Shown here one piece after another: positions 51,221-60,325 of a DNA stretch of 64,000 bases. The notes below the pieces were generated by a model. That model saw nothing but the letters and a program-made list of their open reading frames with translations, had not been told where the DNA came from and made no database searches. Source of the stretch: Thermostichus sp047462415 (GTDB taxonomy: Bacteria > Cyanobacteriota > Cyanobacteriia > Thermostichales > Thermostichaceae). The stretch lies in assembly GCF_047462415.1 (NCBI RefSeq), contig NZ_JANSJE010000014.1:1-64000 (forward strand). Reading direction: 5' to 3'. Every line of letters begins with the position of its first letter. Position 1 is the first letter of the stretch. A program made the translations under genes and the position numbers.

Positions 51221-52678
51221 GTGTCTGAGTTCGTCTGGTCAGAGCCGGAGCCCCTTGAGGATCTGCATCTTCCCGACTGGCTGCTGACCTCGGCCCAACG
51301 CCGCCGCCTCAAGGCTCTGCTGGTTCTGGCCATGGTGTGGGGAGTGGTCAGCCTAATGCATGTGCTGCCGACGGCTCGCTGGATCACCATGGGGTTGGCC
51401 ACGTTCATGGTGATCCACATCAGTCGGTTATTTCGTCTGCAGCCGGCAGCCTCCCCGCCCCCCCTGCGACTTCCTTCTGGCGACGTGACCTGCCGGGATC
51501 CTGGATCAACGGATAAGGGCTCCGTCCCACCGAGGCAGCCGGATGCGGAGTTGAGTGGGCTGGCCCTGCCCCGCGTGGCCGTTTTGATCCCGGCCAAAAA
51601 CGAAAGCGCAGTGCTCCCGCGGCTGTTGCACAGCTTGACCCAGCTCCGCTACCCCACCAGCCATCTGGAGCTGTGGGCCATCGACGACAACAGCAGCGAT
51701 GCCACCCCTGACGTTCTGCGGGAAGCCCAGAAGCAGATCCCGCACCTACGGGTCTACCGGCGGCAGCCGGGGCAAGGAGGAGGCAAATCTGGTGCCCTCA
51801 ACGAGGTATTGCCCCTGACCCAAGGAGAGATCATCCTGGTCTGCGATGCCGATGCTGTGGTGCCCTCCGATTTTCTTGTCCGCACTCTGCCCTTGTTTGT
51901 TCAAGTGGGAAGGACTCCATCTCGCTTGCGCAGCCGTTTCAGCAGACGGGCAGTGGGCGCCGTTCAGGTGCGCAAGGCCCTGGGCAACCCCAACGTCAAC
52001 TTCTGGACGCTGGGCCAGGTGGCGGAAATGGCCTCCGATGCCTACTTGCAGCAGCAGCGGGTGGCCGTAAGAGGTATTGGCGAGCTACGCGGCAACGGCC
52101 AATTGGTGCGGCGAGATGTCTTGGAAAAGTGCGGTGGTTGGAACGAGGCCACACTCACCGATGATCTGGATCTCACCTTTAAGCTGCACCTGGCGGGCGT
52201 AGATATTGCCTTCTTGACGGAGCCAGCCATTGTTGAAGAAGGAGTCACCTCCTGGAAAAGTCTCTGGCATCAGCGCTGCCGCTGGGCGGAAGGAGGCTAT
52301 CAGCGCTATCTCGACTACTGGCCGGGGATCCTCGGTCGCCGCATGGGCATGGCCAAAACGGTGGATCTCTGGGCCTTTTTTATTTCTCAGTATCTGCTGC
52401 CGATGGCCTTGGTTCCCGATACCCTCTGGGTGCTGTTGACAGGCCACTCTTCTGTGCTGCTGCCTTTGAACGCTCTGGTGATGGGCTGCCTGACGGTGGC
52501 CTTTTACCGGGGGCTGCGTCACGTGGAAGGCTTGCGCGGACGGCAGCTTTGGTGGCACACTGCCCTTGGCTTGGTCTACATGCTCCACTGGCTGCCGGTG
52601 ATGATCGCCACAACCGCTCGCATGTGTGTGCAGCCCAAGCGCCTGAGGTGGGTGAAAACCGTTCATCACGGAGTCTGA
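51221..52678 (+). CDS. GT2 membrane glycosyltransferase, probable glucosyldiacylglycerol synthase type
   Basis: From GTG 51221, which has GGGAGGA six bases ahead, the protein has 485 residues. Two N-terminal helices precede a GT2 domain with VLIPAKNESAVLPRLL, AIDDNSSDAT, LVCDADAVVP (DxD), then TLTDDLDLTFKLHLAG and WHQRCRWAEGGYQRY (QxxRW). Three or four helices close the protein. The arrangement matches cyanobacterial monoglucosyldiacylglycerol synthase (Sll1377-like), the first step of galactolipid synthesis, but other processive GT2 enzymes share these motifs, so the lipid role is likely rather than certain. An upstream TTG at 51179 is less well supported. Confidence 0.8.
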   Translation: MSEFVWSEPEPLEDLHLPDWLLTSAQRRRLKALLVLAMVWGVVSLMHVLPTARWITMGLATFMVIHISRLFRLQPAASPPPLRLPSGDVTCRDPGSTDKGSVPPRQPDAELSGLALPRVAVLIPAKNESAVLPRLLHSLTQLRYPTSHLELWAIDDNSSDATPDVLREAQKQIPHLRVYRRQPGQGGGKSGALNEVLPLTQGEIILVCDADAVVPSDFLVRTLPLFVQVGRTPSRLRSRFSRRAVGAVQVRKALGNPNVNFWTLGQVAEMASDAYLQQQRVAVRGIGELRGNGQLVRRDVLEKCGGWNEATLTDDLDLTFKLHLAGVDIAFLTEPAIVEEGVTSWKSLWHQRCRWAEGGYQRYLDYWPGILGRRMGMAKTVDLWAFFISQYLLPMALVPDTLWVLLTGHSSVLLPLNALVMGCLTVAFYRGLRHVEGLRGRQLWWHTALGLVYMLHWLPVMIATTARMCVQPKRLRWVKTVHHGV

Positions 52679-52768
52679 TCTGGGCAACTGGAGTGTTCAG
52701 GGATCCCTTGGTTCCTGCTATCCTAGTCAAGCACCTGCTCACAAGACACCCAGTACCCCTGCTCGACC

Positions 52769-53761
52769 ATGGCTCGCCTCTACTACGACCCCGACGCCAA
52801 CCTGGAGCTTCTGGCCGACAAAACCGTTGCCATCATCGGCTATGGCAGCCAAGGCCATGCCCACGCCCTCAACCTGCGCGACAGTGGTGTCAACGTCCTC
52901 GTCGGCCTCTATCCCGGCAGCCCCTCTTGGCCCAAAGCGGAGCAGGACGGGTTGACGGTCAAGACCGTAGCAGATGCTGCGGCTGCCGCCGACTGGGTGA
53001 TGATCCTGCTGCCCGATGAGGTGCAAAAGGCCGTTTTCCAGAGCGAGATCCGCCCGCATTTGCAGCCGGGGAACGTGCTCCTCTTTGCCCACGGCTTCAA
53101 CATCCACTTTGGGCAGATCCAGCCGCCGGCAGATGTGGATGTCATCATGGTCGCCCCCAAAGGCCCTGGACACTTGGTGCGGCGCACCTACCAAGAAGGT
53201 CAAGGGGTGCCCTGCCTGTTTGCCGTCCATCAGGATGCCTCCGGGATGGCGCGGGAGCGGGCCATGGCCTACGCCAAAGGGATCGGCGGCACGCGGGCCG
53301 GTATTTTGGAGACCAGCTTTCGGGAAGAGACGGAAACGGATCTCTTTGGGGAGCAGGTGGTGCTCTGTGGCGGCCTCACGGCTCTGATCAAGGCGGGGTT
53401 TGAGACCCTGGTGGAAGCGGGCTACCAACCGGAACTGGCCTACTTCGAGTGCCTGCACGAAGTTAAGCTAATCGTGGATCTCATCGTCGAAGGTGGCCTG
53501 GAAAAGATGCGCCACAGCATCTCCAACACGGCAGAGTACGGCGACTACACCCGTGGCCCCCGCATCATCACGGAGCAAACCCGCGCCGAAATGAAACGGA
53601 TCCTCGCCGAGATCCAAAGCGGTCAATTTGCCCGCGAGTTTGTCTTGGAAAACCAAGCCGGCAAGCCAGGGTTTACGGCGATGCGCCGCCGCGAGGCGGA
53701 ACACCCCCTCGAGCAGGTGGGCAAGGAGCTGCGGGCCATGTTCAGCTGGCTGAAGAAATAG
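52769..53761 (+). CDS. ilvC: Ketol-acid reductoisomerase
   Basis: IlvC isomerises and reduces acetolactate or acetohydroxybutyrate in branched-chain amino acid synthesis. The 330-residue class I enzyme has the NADPH motif IIGYGSQGHAHALNLRDSG, LLPDEVQ, APKGPGHLVRRTY, the metal ligands in GGTRAGILETSFREETETDLFGEQ and ECLHEVKLIVDLI. The start is the first ATG of the frame. Confidence 0.97.
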   Translation: MARLYYDPDANLELLADKTVAIIGYGSQGHAHALNLRDSGVNVLVGLYPGSPSWPKAEQDGLTVKTVADAAAAADWVMILLPDEVQKAVFQSEIRPHLQPGNVLLFAHGFNIHFGQIQPPADVDVIMVAPKGPGHLVRRTYQEGQGVPCLFAVHQDASGMARERAMAYAKGIGGTRAGILETSFREETETDLFGEQVVLCGGLTALIKAGFETLVEAGYQPELAYFECLHEVKLIVDLIVEGGLEKMRHSISNTAEYGDYTRGPRIITEQTRAEMKRILAEIQSGQFAREFVLENQAGKPGFTAMRRREAEHPLEQVGKELRAMFSWLKK

Positions 53762-53795
53762 GTTGGGTATCTGGAGCCGAGGGTAGGCAATCTCT

Positions 53796-55118
53796 GTGCT
53801 GGATCTGAAGCTGCTGCGGGATCGCCCAGAACAGGTACGCCAAGCCCTGGACAAGCGCGGGGCGACGGTCGATCTGGACGGGATCCTACAGTTGGATCGG
53901 GAGCGGCGCCAGTTGGAGACTCGCCGCGGATCCTTGCAGGCAGAAAGCAACAGCCTCGGCAAGAAAGTCGGCGAGCTCATCCGTCAGGGAGCGGATCCCC
54001 AAGGTTCCGCAGTGGCGGCTCTGCGGCAGCAGGGGGCAGATCTCAAGGCCGAGATCGCCCAACTGGAGCAGCAAGAACGGGAGCTGGAGGAGGAGATGCG
54101 CGCCCGGCTGCTCACCCTCCCCAACCTGCCCCTGCCCAGCGTGCCGGTGGGCCGAGATGCGGCCGACAACGTGGAGGTGCGCCGCTGGGGAGATGAGCTG
54201 AAACCCGCCCATCCCGTCCTTCCCCACGACGAAATTGCCGAGAACCTGGGTCTCTTGGAGATTGGCCGCGCCGTCAAGGTGGCCCAGAGTCGCTTTGTAG
54301 CCATGGTGGGGGCGGGGGCGGCTCTGGAGCGGGCCTTGATCGCCATGATGCTGGAGCGCCACCTTGCCGCCGGCTACACCGAGGTGATCCCGCCCTTGTT
54401 GGTCAACAGCGCCGCTTTGCAGGGGACGGGGCAGTTGCCCAAGTTTGCCGAGGAGAGCTTTCGCTGCGCCGACGATGACTTGTGGCTGATCCCGACGGCG
54501 GAGGTACCCCTCACCAACCTGTACCGGGATGAGGTGATCCCTGCGGAAGCCCTCCCTCTCTACTTCTGTGCTTACACCCCTTGTTTTCGCCGCGAGGCCG
54601 GCAGCTATGGTCGCGACACCAAGGGCCTGATCCGGCTGCACCAGTTTCAAAAAGTGGAGTTGGTCAAGGTCACTCGCCCAGATCAATCGGAAGCCGAACA
54701 CGAAAAGCTGGTGCAAGATGCCGAGGCCATCTTGCAGATGTTGGAACTGCCCTACCGGGTGGTGGAGCTGTGTACCGGCGATCTGGGATTTTCAGCGGCC
54801 CGATGTTTTGATCTGGAGGTGTGGTTCCCCTCCCAAAATCAGTACCGCGAGATCTCCAGTTGCTCCAACTGCTGGGACTTTCAGGCGCGCCGCGCCAACC
54901 TGCGCTACAAAGAGGCCGGGCAAAAAGGCACCTACTTCGTCCACACTCTGAACGGCTCCGGCTTGGCGGTGGGGCGCTCCCTAGCTGCCCTGTTGGAAAA
55001 TCACCAACAGCCGGATGGCTCGATTCGCATTCCCCAGGCGCTGCGCCCCTTTCTCAGCTCTCGCTTTCTCTCGCAAGATGGGATCCTCCAGGCTGCTCCC
55101 TCCGGTTGGCCTCACTAG
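53796..55118 (+). CDS. serS: Seryl-tRNA synthetase
   Basis: The 440-residue class II synthetase has its N-terminal antiparallel coiled-coil arm (about residues 30-110), motif 2 (FRREAGSYGRDTKGLIRLHQF) and motif 3 (LNGSGLAVGRSLAALLE), with the serine-binding TAEVPLTNLY block. GTG 53796 is the start, at the family's MLDLKLLRD position. It follows ilvC by 34 bases. The final 15 residues or so are extra. Confidence 0.97.
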   Translation: MLDLKLLRDRPEQVRQALDKRGATVDLDGILQLDRERRQLETRRGSLQAESNSLGKKVGELIRQGADPQGSAVAALRQQGADLKAEIAQLEQQERELEEEMRARLLTLPNLPLPSVPVGRDAADNVEVRRWGDELKPAHPVLPHDEIAENLGLLEIGRAVKVAQSRFVAMVGAGAALERALIAMMLERHLAAGYTEVIPPLLVNSAALQGTGQLPKFAEESFRCADDDLWLIPTAEVPLTNLYRDEVIPAEALPLYFCAYTPCFRREAGSYGRDTKGLIRLHQFQKVELVKVTRPDQSEAEHEKLVQDAEAILQMLELPYRVVELCTGDLGFSAARCFDLEVWFPSQNQYREISSCSNCWDFQARRANLRYKEAGQKGTYFVHTLNGSGLAVGRSLAALLENHQQPDGSIRIPQALRPFLSSRFLSQDGILQAAPSGWPH

Positions 55119-55137
55119 CAAAGTCGGGATGGCGAGC

Positions 55138-55551
55138 TCAGGAGTTTCTGGCTTCCTTCTTGATGCGGTCTAGTTCTGCCTGCAATTCGGCAATTTTCTG
55201 GCGCAGACGGGCTGCTTCCGAAAGTTCGATGGCAGTGCTTGCCTCCACCTCGGCATCGCTGATGTCATCGATGTTAATCCTGCGGGGGCCGGCAGTTTGC
55301 CTTTCCTCCCCCTTGCGATTGGCATTGGCAGCAATGGCATCCATGTAGGCCCGCGCCTCTTCAGCAGTCATCGCCCCCCGCTCCACCAGTTCGTCCACCA
55401 AAGCTTGTGCCTGCTTGCGCAGCTCCAGCAGACGGCTACCCGCCTTGCCGGCCACCTTGGCGGCGTTGTCTGCCGCCACAGCGGCCAAACCCATGCCGAA
55501 GTAGAAAGCCTTCTGTGCCCAATTGGCGAGGGGATTATCTGTCTCGGACAT
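55138..55551 (-). CDS. Phasin-like helical protein
   Basis: The 137-residue product begins with a short amphipathic or weakly hydrophobic helix (AFYFGMGLAAVAADNAAKVAGKAG). A PhaI-like helical region follows (LLELRKQAQALVDELVERGAMTAEEARAYMDAI), then an acidic linker and a C-terminal coiled coil (RLRQKIAELQAELDRIKKEA). Small proteins of this kind are common in cyanobacteria, where they may coat or bind membranes or granules; function unknown. ATG 55551 is chosen. The following 250 bases to ccmO hold no supportable gene. Confidence 0.7.
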   Translation of the reverse strand: MSETDNPLANWAQKAFYFGMGLAAVAADNAAKVAGKAGSRLLELRKQAQALVDELVERGAMTAEEARAYMDAIAANANRKGEERQTAGPRRINIDDISDAEVEASTAIELSEAARLRQKIAELQAELDRIKKEARNS

Positions 55552-55801
55552 AGCGTGGTGGGCTGCCAGGACAAAAGGAAGAAAAGCTTGACCGAGAATG
55601 ACCCAGCAGAAAGAAACATGGAGAAGCAAGGGGCGACCCGGGTTGACGCGCCTGCTCTGAGCATCCCGTGGTGCTGCTATCTTCCGATCCTGACACGGTT
55701 TGGGCGTCGGAGCTGCACGGACCCAGGTCTTTGATTAGCCTAGCACTTTTCCCCTCTGCCTTGCTCGGCTTTCTTGGGTGAGGATGGATCGGTCGGCGGG
55801 G

Positions 55802-56518
55802 CTAGGGAGTTTCAGGCGGCTCCAGGTAAACCGGGATCCGCTCCACAGCCGCATCGCTGCGCCGCACTTCCTGTTCCTGAACTTGAGGAAGGGTTACCGG
55901 CAGGGTAACGGGCTGGGCCACAAAACAACTGGCCACCGGCAGCGCCTGCTCCAACTCGTCGAGGGGGCGCGGGATCACGGCCACCGCGTTCAGCTCGCCG
56001 ATACGTTCCGCCTCGTACATACCCGCATCGATGGCAATGGCCACGTTGGCCACCGTGCCTCGAATGATGGCCGTACAGAGGCCGTCTCCAATGGTCTCGT
56101 AGGCCGCCAACTGGACATCCGCCGTTTTCAGCATCGTGTCGGCAGCCCCCACCATGGCCGGGAAGCCGCGGGTTTCCAACAGGCCCACGGCCAAGTTGCT
56201 GAGGCGGCTGTAGCCGCGGTTTTGGGCCAGTTGAGACAGCTTGCTGCTAATCGGCAGCACCGCTTCTAAGTTGGGCAGGGGGCGCGGGATCACCAAACTG
56301 GAGATCTCCTCTTGCTCGAACTGGCGGGCCAGCTCAATTCCCTCCTCAATGGCAATGCGCACGTCGGCAATTCCCCCCCGCACAATCGCCGTACAGTAGC
56401 CTCCTGAGATCTTCTCGAAGCCGATCAGGGTCACGCCTGCCGATTTGGTCATGGCGTCGGCAATGCGCACAATGACCGGAAAGCTGCGCGTCTGAATCAG
56501 GCCCAGAGAGGTTGACAT
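55802..56518 (-). CDS. ccmO: Carboxysome shell protein CcmO (tandem BMC)
   Basis: The 238-residue protein has two BMC domains, residues 1-100 (IQTRSFPVIVRIADAMTKSAGVTLIG, IVRGGIADVRIAIEEG) and 115-210 (LETRGFPAMVGAADTMLKTADVQL, IIRGTVANVAIAIDAG). Tandem BMC proteins form pseudohexameric trimers in the shell; CcmO is needed to attach the shell to the core. Last gene of the ccm operon, 32 bases after ccmN. Confidence 0.94.
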   Translation of the reverse strand: MSTSLGLIQTRSFPVIVRIADAMTKSAGVTLIGFEKISGGYCTAIVRGGIADVRIAIEEGIELARQFEQEEISSLVIPRPLPNLEAVLPISSKLSQLAQNRGYSRLSNLAVGLLETRGFPAMVGAADTMLKTADVQLAAYETIGDGLCTAIIRGTVANVAIAIDAGMYEAERIGELNAVAVIPRPLDELEQALPVASCFVAQPVTLPVTLPQVQEQEVRRSDAAVERIPVYLEPPETP

Positions 56519-56550
56519 CGGCCTCCTAACCACTCATGCCAGTTTAGCCG

Positions 56551-57204
56551 TCAGAGCCGGCCATCCCCAGAGGAAAGCACCTGCCGATAGGGATAGATCT
56601 TGCCCAAGAGGCGATCCAATTCCGAATGGCCGGGGATCCCGTTGAGCTTGCGCGTCTTGGTCTTGGGGGAGCCGGATTTTTCTTGGGTTTGCTTTTCGAC
56701 GTTGGCCACCGGAGAACTGGGAGGAACCGGCTCAGGCCGCGTTGCTGGAGCCATTTCCCCTGTTGCTGGCGAGGGCTCTGCCTGGGTGGGCTTGCCGTCC
56801 TGGAGAGCGAAACCATAGGTGGGATCCCCAAGCAGGGAGCCGGGAGGGATCACCGCTTGGCTGAGCACCGAACAATTGAGCAGCGTGGTTTCCGAGCCAA
56901 TGCAGGCATTTTTGCCGATGGTGCCCTGCCCGATCACCAGCACCCCCATTCCCAAGGTTGCTCCCGCCTCCACGATGAGGGATCCCCCACAGGCGTGCAG
57001 AACAGATCCCATGCCGATACAGACGCCTCGCCCAATCTGGATCCGACAGCCGGGGTTGGCCCGCAGCAGCACCCCTGCCCCAATGCCTGCCCCCGCCTCC
57101 ACCTGCACCTCACCACTGACAAGATAGCGAGTTTCGTCGTTCTGGCCGGGCAAGGCGCGGAGCGTCATGGAGTCGGGCAAAGTCGAGGCCAAGGTGCTCC
57201 TCAT
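56551..57204 (-). CDS. ccmN: Carboxysome assembly protein CcmN
   Basis: The 217-residue protein has a left-handed beta-helix of hexapeptide repeats (about residues 30-125), a Pro/Ala-rich linker (130-190) and a C-terminal amphipathic helix (HSELDRLLGKIYPYRQVL), the encapsulation peptide that links CcmM-rich cores to the shell proteins. Its repeats resemble the CcmM N-terminus, its binding partner. The ATG at 57204 lacks an obvious ribosome site; an in-frame ATG at 57168 is an alternative. Confidence 0.92.
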   Translation of the reverse strand: MRSTLASTLPDSMTLRALPGQNDETRYLVSGEVQVEAGAGIGAGVLLRANPGCRIQIGRGVCIGMGSVLHACGGSLIVEAGATLGMGVLVIGQGTIGKNACIGSETTLLNCSVLSQAVIPPGSLLGDPTYGFALQDGKPTQAEPSPATGEMAPATRPEPVPPSSPVANVEKQTQEKSGSPKTKTRKLNGIPGHSELDRLLGKIYPYRQVLSSGDGRL

Positions 57205-57255
57205 CGCTGGGGGGTTGGGCTTGAGCCAACAGAGGTCAAGAAAAATGGAGATCCC

Positions 57256-59238
57256 TCAGGGAGTTTGGATGATCTGCTCCAGCACCCGCCGTTTGGCCTT
57301 GGGATCGATCCCCAGCAGGCGAACGTATTCGCCGCGATGTTCCTCCAGGCAGGCTTCCAGAGCCGCCACCACCTGGGGCACCTGGGTGGCCTCGATGGGG
57401 CTGCAGCTTTGCCAAGAAGACGTGCGAAAACGGCGCTTGTCCGCATGTTCGGTGCCGATGCGGTAGCCTTGGCTGAGCAATTGCTGCACCTGAGCCACCA
57501 CTTCGCTGCTGAGGCGGGTGCCAGGGGTGGGAGAAAAAGAAGCACCGGGAGCAGCGGATCCTTGAGTTGCGGGGGCGGAAGCCGTCGCCGACCTGCCGCC
57601 AGGGGTTTGGATGATGCGCTCGTAGACCCGCCGTTTGGCCTTGGGATCGATCCCCAGCAGGCGCACATACTCTCCCCTATGTTCGGCCAGGGCAGCCGTC
57701 AGCTTGGCCAACACCTCCGGCCCGCGGGTGGCACGAATGGCCGGCCCGCTCTGCCAGGAAGAGGTTTTGAAGCGACGCTCGTCGGCATACTCGTAGCCGA
57801 TGCGATAGCCCTGGGCCAGCAGCCGGTGCACCTCCTCCTGCACCTCCAGATCCAGGCCAGCACTGCCACCTGCCGCAGGAACTGTATCTGTCATCGCGCC
57901 CCCGCCTGCAGGACTGCCGCTCACCTGGCCTTGCGGGGTTTGAATCACCTTCTCCAGCACCCGCTGTTTGGCCTTGGGATCGATCCCCAGCAGGCGCACA
58001 TACTCTCCCCTATGTTCGGCCAGGGCCGCCTGTACAGCGGCCAGGATCTCTTGGGCCGAGCCGCTCCAATTGCCCAAAGTCTGCCAGGAAGAGGTGCGGT
58101 AGCGGCGGACATCGGCCACCTCCAGGCCGACGCGATACCCCTGCGCCAAGAGCGTCCGGATCTCCTCCTCCAGCCCTGCGTCAGAGCGAAAGCCAGATGT
58201 ACCAGAACCTGGGGCAGCAGCTGCCGAGACGCGGCCGGGGATCCCAGAGACCAGCGCCGGCCCAGCAGGGGTTTGGATGATCTGCTCCAGCACCCGCCGT
58301 TTGGCCTTGGGATCGATCCCCAGCAGGCGCACATATTCGCCTTGGTGCTCCGCCAGGATGGCCCCCAGCGATTGCACCACCTCCGCCTCGTGGGTGCTGG
58401 CAATTGGGCTGCCGCTTTGCCAGGAGGAGGTGCGGAAGCGACGCTCATCGGCATATTCCAGGCCCACGCGATAGCCTTGGGCCAACAGGGCGCGAATTTG
58501 CTCCACCACCTCCGGCTTGAGAGCCGATCCGCCGCCGTTCCGGCCATTGGCGCGATGGGAGGAATGGGTCATGGGTGCTGTCTCCGTAGCCGTTGAGTTA
58601 GAAGCGCGCGACTGCAGTTCGTTGCGAATGGGGGCGATACAGACGAGGTTTTCGCTGCACTGGTAGCCCTCCCGCAGGGCTTGGTTGATGCCGATCACGT
58701 GCTGGGCAAACTTGGCGTCGCTATCTTGGACGTCCGGCAGCCGGTCGGCCTCGGCCTGCGTGGTGATGATGGATCCAGAAGGCACATACTTGCCGGGGGG
58801 GATCTCCACATCCTGAATCAGACAATGCAACATGATGATGCAGCCATCCCCCACCCGAGCATTGAACACCGTGGAGCGGAAGCCGATAAAGCAATCGTTG
58901 CCCACGTAGGCAGGCCCGTGGATCAAAGCCATGTGGGCAATAGAGGTGTTTCTGCCGATCCAAACTGAGTAGGGCTGGCCGTCTTCTCCTATCACCCGCC
59001 CCTGTTCCAGACCGTGGATGACCACCCCATCCTGAATGTTGGATCTGGCGCCAATGTGGAAGGGGGATCCCTCGTCAGCACGAATGGAAGTTCCCGGAGC
59101 GATCAGCACCTCCGCTTCCACCCGCACATCCCCAATGAGGTTGGAAAAAGAATGCACGTAGGCGGTGGGATCGATCTGGGGCTCCGCCAGTCGGCGAGAC
59201 CAAGGCGTTGGCGGTGCAGCATAGGTGTGAGCAGGCAT
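57256..59238 (-). CDS. ccmM: Carboxysome core protein CcmM, gamma-carbonic anhydrase plus four RbcS-like domains
   Basis: Residues 1-205 form a gamma-carbonic anhydrase domain with zinc ligands His75, His102 and His107 and the Cys194/Cys200 pair that in T. elongatus CcmM forms an activity-controlling disulfide. Four Rubisco small-subunit-like repeats follow, starting near 243, 356, 464 and 578, each with GYR(V/I)G, (R/K)TSSWQ, EYVRLLGIDPKAK and IQTP. Only the last has the redox-type pair Cys612/Cys630. An internal ATG at 58572 with GGAG nine bases ahead could start a short form with all four repeats. CcmM condenses Rubisco in the beta-carboxysome. Confidence 0.96.
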   Translation of the reverse strand: MPAHTYAAPPTPWSRRLAEPQIDPTAYVHSFSNLIGDVRVEAEVLIAPGTSIRADEGSPFHIGARSNIQDGVVIHGLEQGRVIGEDGQPYSVWIGRNTSIAHMALIHGPAYVGNDCFIGFRSTVFNARVGDGCIIMLHCLIQDVEIPPGKYVPSGSIITTQAEADRLPDVQDSDAKFAQHVIGINQALREGYQCSENLVCIAPIRNELQSRASNSTATETAPMTHSSHRANGRNGGGSALKPEVVEQIRALLAQGYRVGLEYADERRFRTSSWQSGSPIASTHEAEVVQSLGAILAEHQGEYVRLLGIDPKAKRRVLEQIIQTPAGPALVSGIPGRVSAAAAPGSGTSGFRSDAGLEEEIRTLLAQGYRVGLEVADVRRYRTSSWQTLGNWSGSAQEILAAVQAALAEHRGEYVRLLGIDPKAKQRVLEKVIQTPQGQVSGSPAGGGAMTDTVPAAGGSAGLDLEVQEEVHRLLAQGYRIGYEYADERRFKTSSWQSGPAIRATRGPEVLAKLTAALAEHRGEYVRLLGIDPKAKRRVYERIIQTPGGRSATASAPATQGSAAPGASFSPTPGTRLSSEVVAQVQQLLSQGYRIGTEHADKRRFRTSSWQSCSPIEATQVPQVVAALEACLEEHRGEYVRLLGIDPKAKRRVLEQIIQTP

Positions 59239-59301
59239 AACCGTGAGCCTCTAGAACACAGTAGGGCGGACAAGGGCAACAAGAGAGCTAAGGGATCCCA
59301 G

Positions 59302-59601
59302 CTAGCGTTGATCGCGCTTGTTGTAGAGGGAGCGACCGCCAACGCTGACGGTATCGATGATCGCCATCACCACCGCATCCAGCGGGCGGGTCTGGTTTCC
59401 CTGCGGCTGGCGAGCAGCGCTGCCTTGGCTGATCAGCACCCACTCGTCGGTGCCCGCCCCCACCGGATCGGCAGCCACTGCATAGTCGGGTTGCGGCTGA
59501 CCCTCGAGATCGACATACTGCACCAACAAAAACTTCACGCCCGTCAGGCTGGGATCCTTTTGGGTGCTGGTGACGGTGCCCCGCACAATGGCGATACGCA
59601 T
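59302..59601 (-). CDS. ccmL: Carboxysome shell vertex protein CcmL
   Basis: The 99-residue product is the EutN/CcmL pentamer that caps shell vertices: MRIAIVRGTVTSTQKDPSL, KFLLVQYVD, VGAGTDEWVLISQGSAAR and AIIDTVSV. Its ATG overlaps the ccmK1 TGA (ATGA), which indicates translational coupling. Confidence 0.96.
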   Translation of the reverse strand: MRIAIVRGTVTSTQKDPSLTGVKFLLVQYVDLEGQPQPDYAVAADPVGAGTDEWVLISQGSAARQPQGNQTRPLDAVVMAIIDTVSVGGRSLYNKRDQR

Positions 59602-59942
59602 CAGGGACGGGTGAAGGGACGGATGGCATTCACCCCTTCGCGGAACTGGGCCACATCCTCGGTGTAGCGAATGGGCAACACGTACTCGAGGTTTTCGTGA
59701 GGACGGGCGATAATGTGCCAAGACAACAACTGGCCGCCGTTTACCCGCTTCACCGAGTCAATGCCGGCAGCCACCGAAGCTTGCACCTCAGAGACATCCC
59801 CCCGCACGATCACGGTGACCCGACCGCTGCTGATTTTTTCGTAGCCCACCAGGGTAACGCGGGCTGCTTTGACCATGGCGTCGGCAGCTTCCACCACTGC
59901 CGGGAAGCCCAGGGTTTCGATCATTCCAACTGCAATAGCCAT
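59601..59942 (-). CDS. ccmK1: Carboxysome shell hexamer CcmK1
   Basis: The 113-residue BMC protein begins AVGMIETLGFPAVVEAADAMVKAA and has the pore motif KISSGR and IVRGDVSEVQASVAAG. A C-terminal extension after YTEDVAQF distinguishes it from ccmK2 and fits CcmK1. It forms hexameric facets of the shell. Confidence 0.95.
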   Translation of the reverse strand: MAIAVGMIETLGFPAVVEAADAMVKAARVTLVGYEKISSGRVTVIVRGDVSEVQASVAAGIDSVKRVNGGQLLSWHIIARPHENLEYVLPIRYTEDVAQFREGVNAIRPFTRP

Positions 59943-60016
59943 AGGTACTCCTTACGCTGAAAATGGGGTGCGAACTCTAGGGATCGGGGGCAGCTTCTGA
60001 ATCCTCTTCAGAGGAA

Positions 60017-60325
60017 CTAGGTGCGGAACTGCTCCACCGCCTCGGTGTAGCGGATGGGCAGCACAAACTCCAGGTTCTCGTGGGGCCGGGCGATGATGTG
60101 GTGGGAGAGAATCTCACCGCCACTCACCCGCTTGGCAGACTCCAAACCGGCAGCCACCGAGGCCTGCACCTCCGAGACATCCCCCCGCACGATCACGGTG
60201 ACCCGACCGCTGCCGATTTTTTCATAACCCACCAGGGTAACGCGGGCTGCTTTGACCATAGCGTCGGCAGCTTCCACCACTGCCGGGAACCCACGGGTTT
60301 CGATCATTCCAACTGCAATAGGCAT
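60017..60325 (-). CDS. ccmK2: Carboxysome shell hexamer CcmK2
   Basis: The 102-residue BMC protein is nearly identical to ccmK1 over its first 60 residues, with pore motif KIGSGR. It is the first gene of ccmK2-K1-L-M-N-O, 74 bases before ccmK1. The near-identity extends to the DNA, suggesting recent duplication or gene conversion. Confidence 0.95.
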   Translation of the reverse strand: MPIAVGMIETRGFPAVVEAADAMVKAARVTLVGYEKIGSGRVTVIVRGDVSEVQASVAAGLESAKRVSGGEILSHHIIARPHENLEFVLPIRYTEAVEQFRT

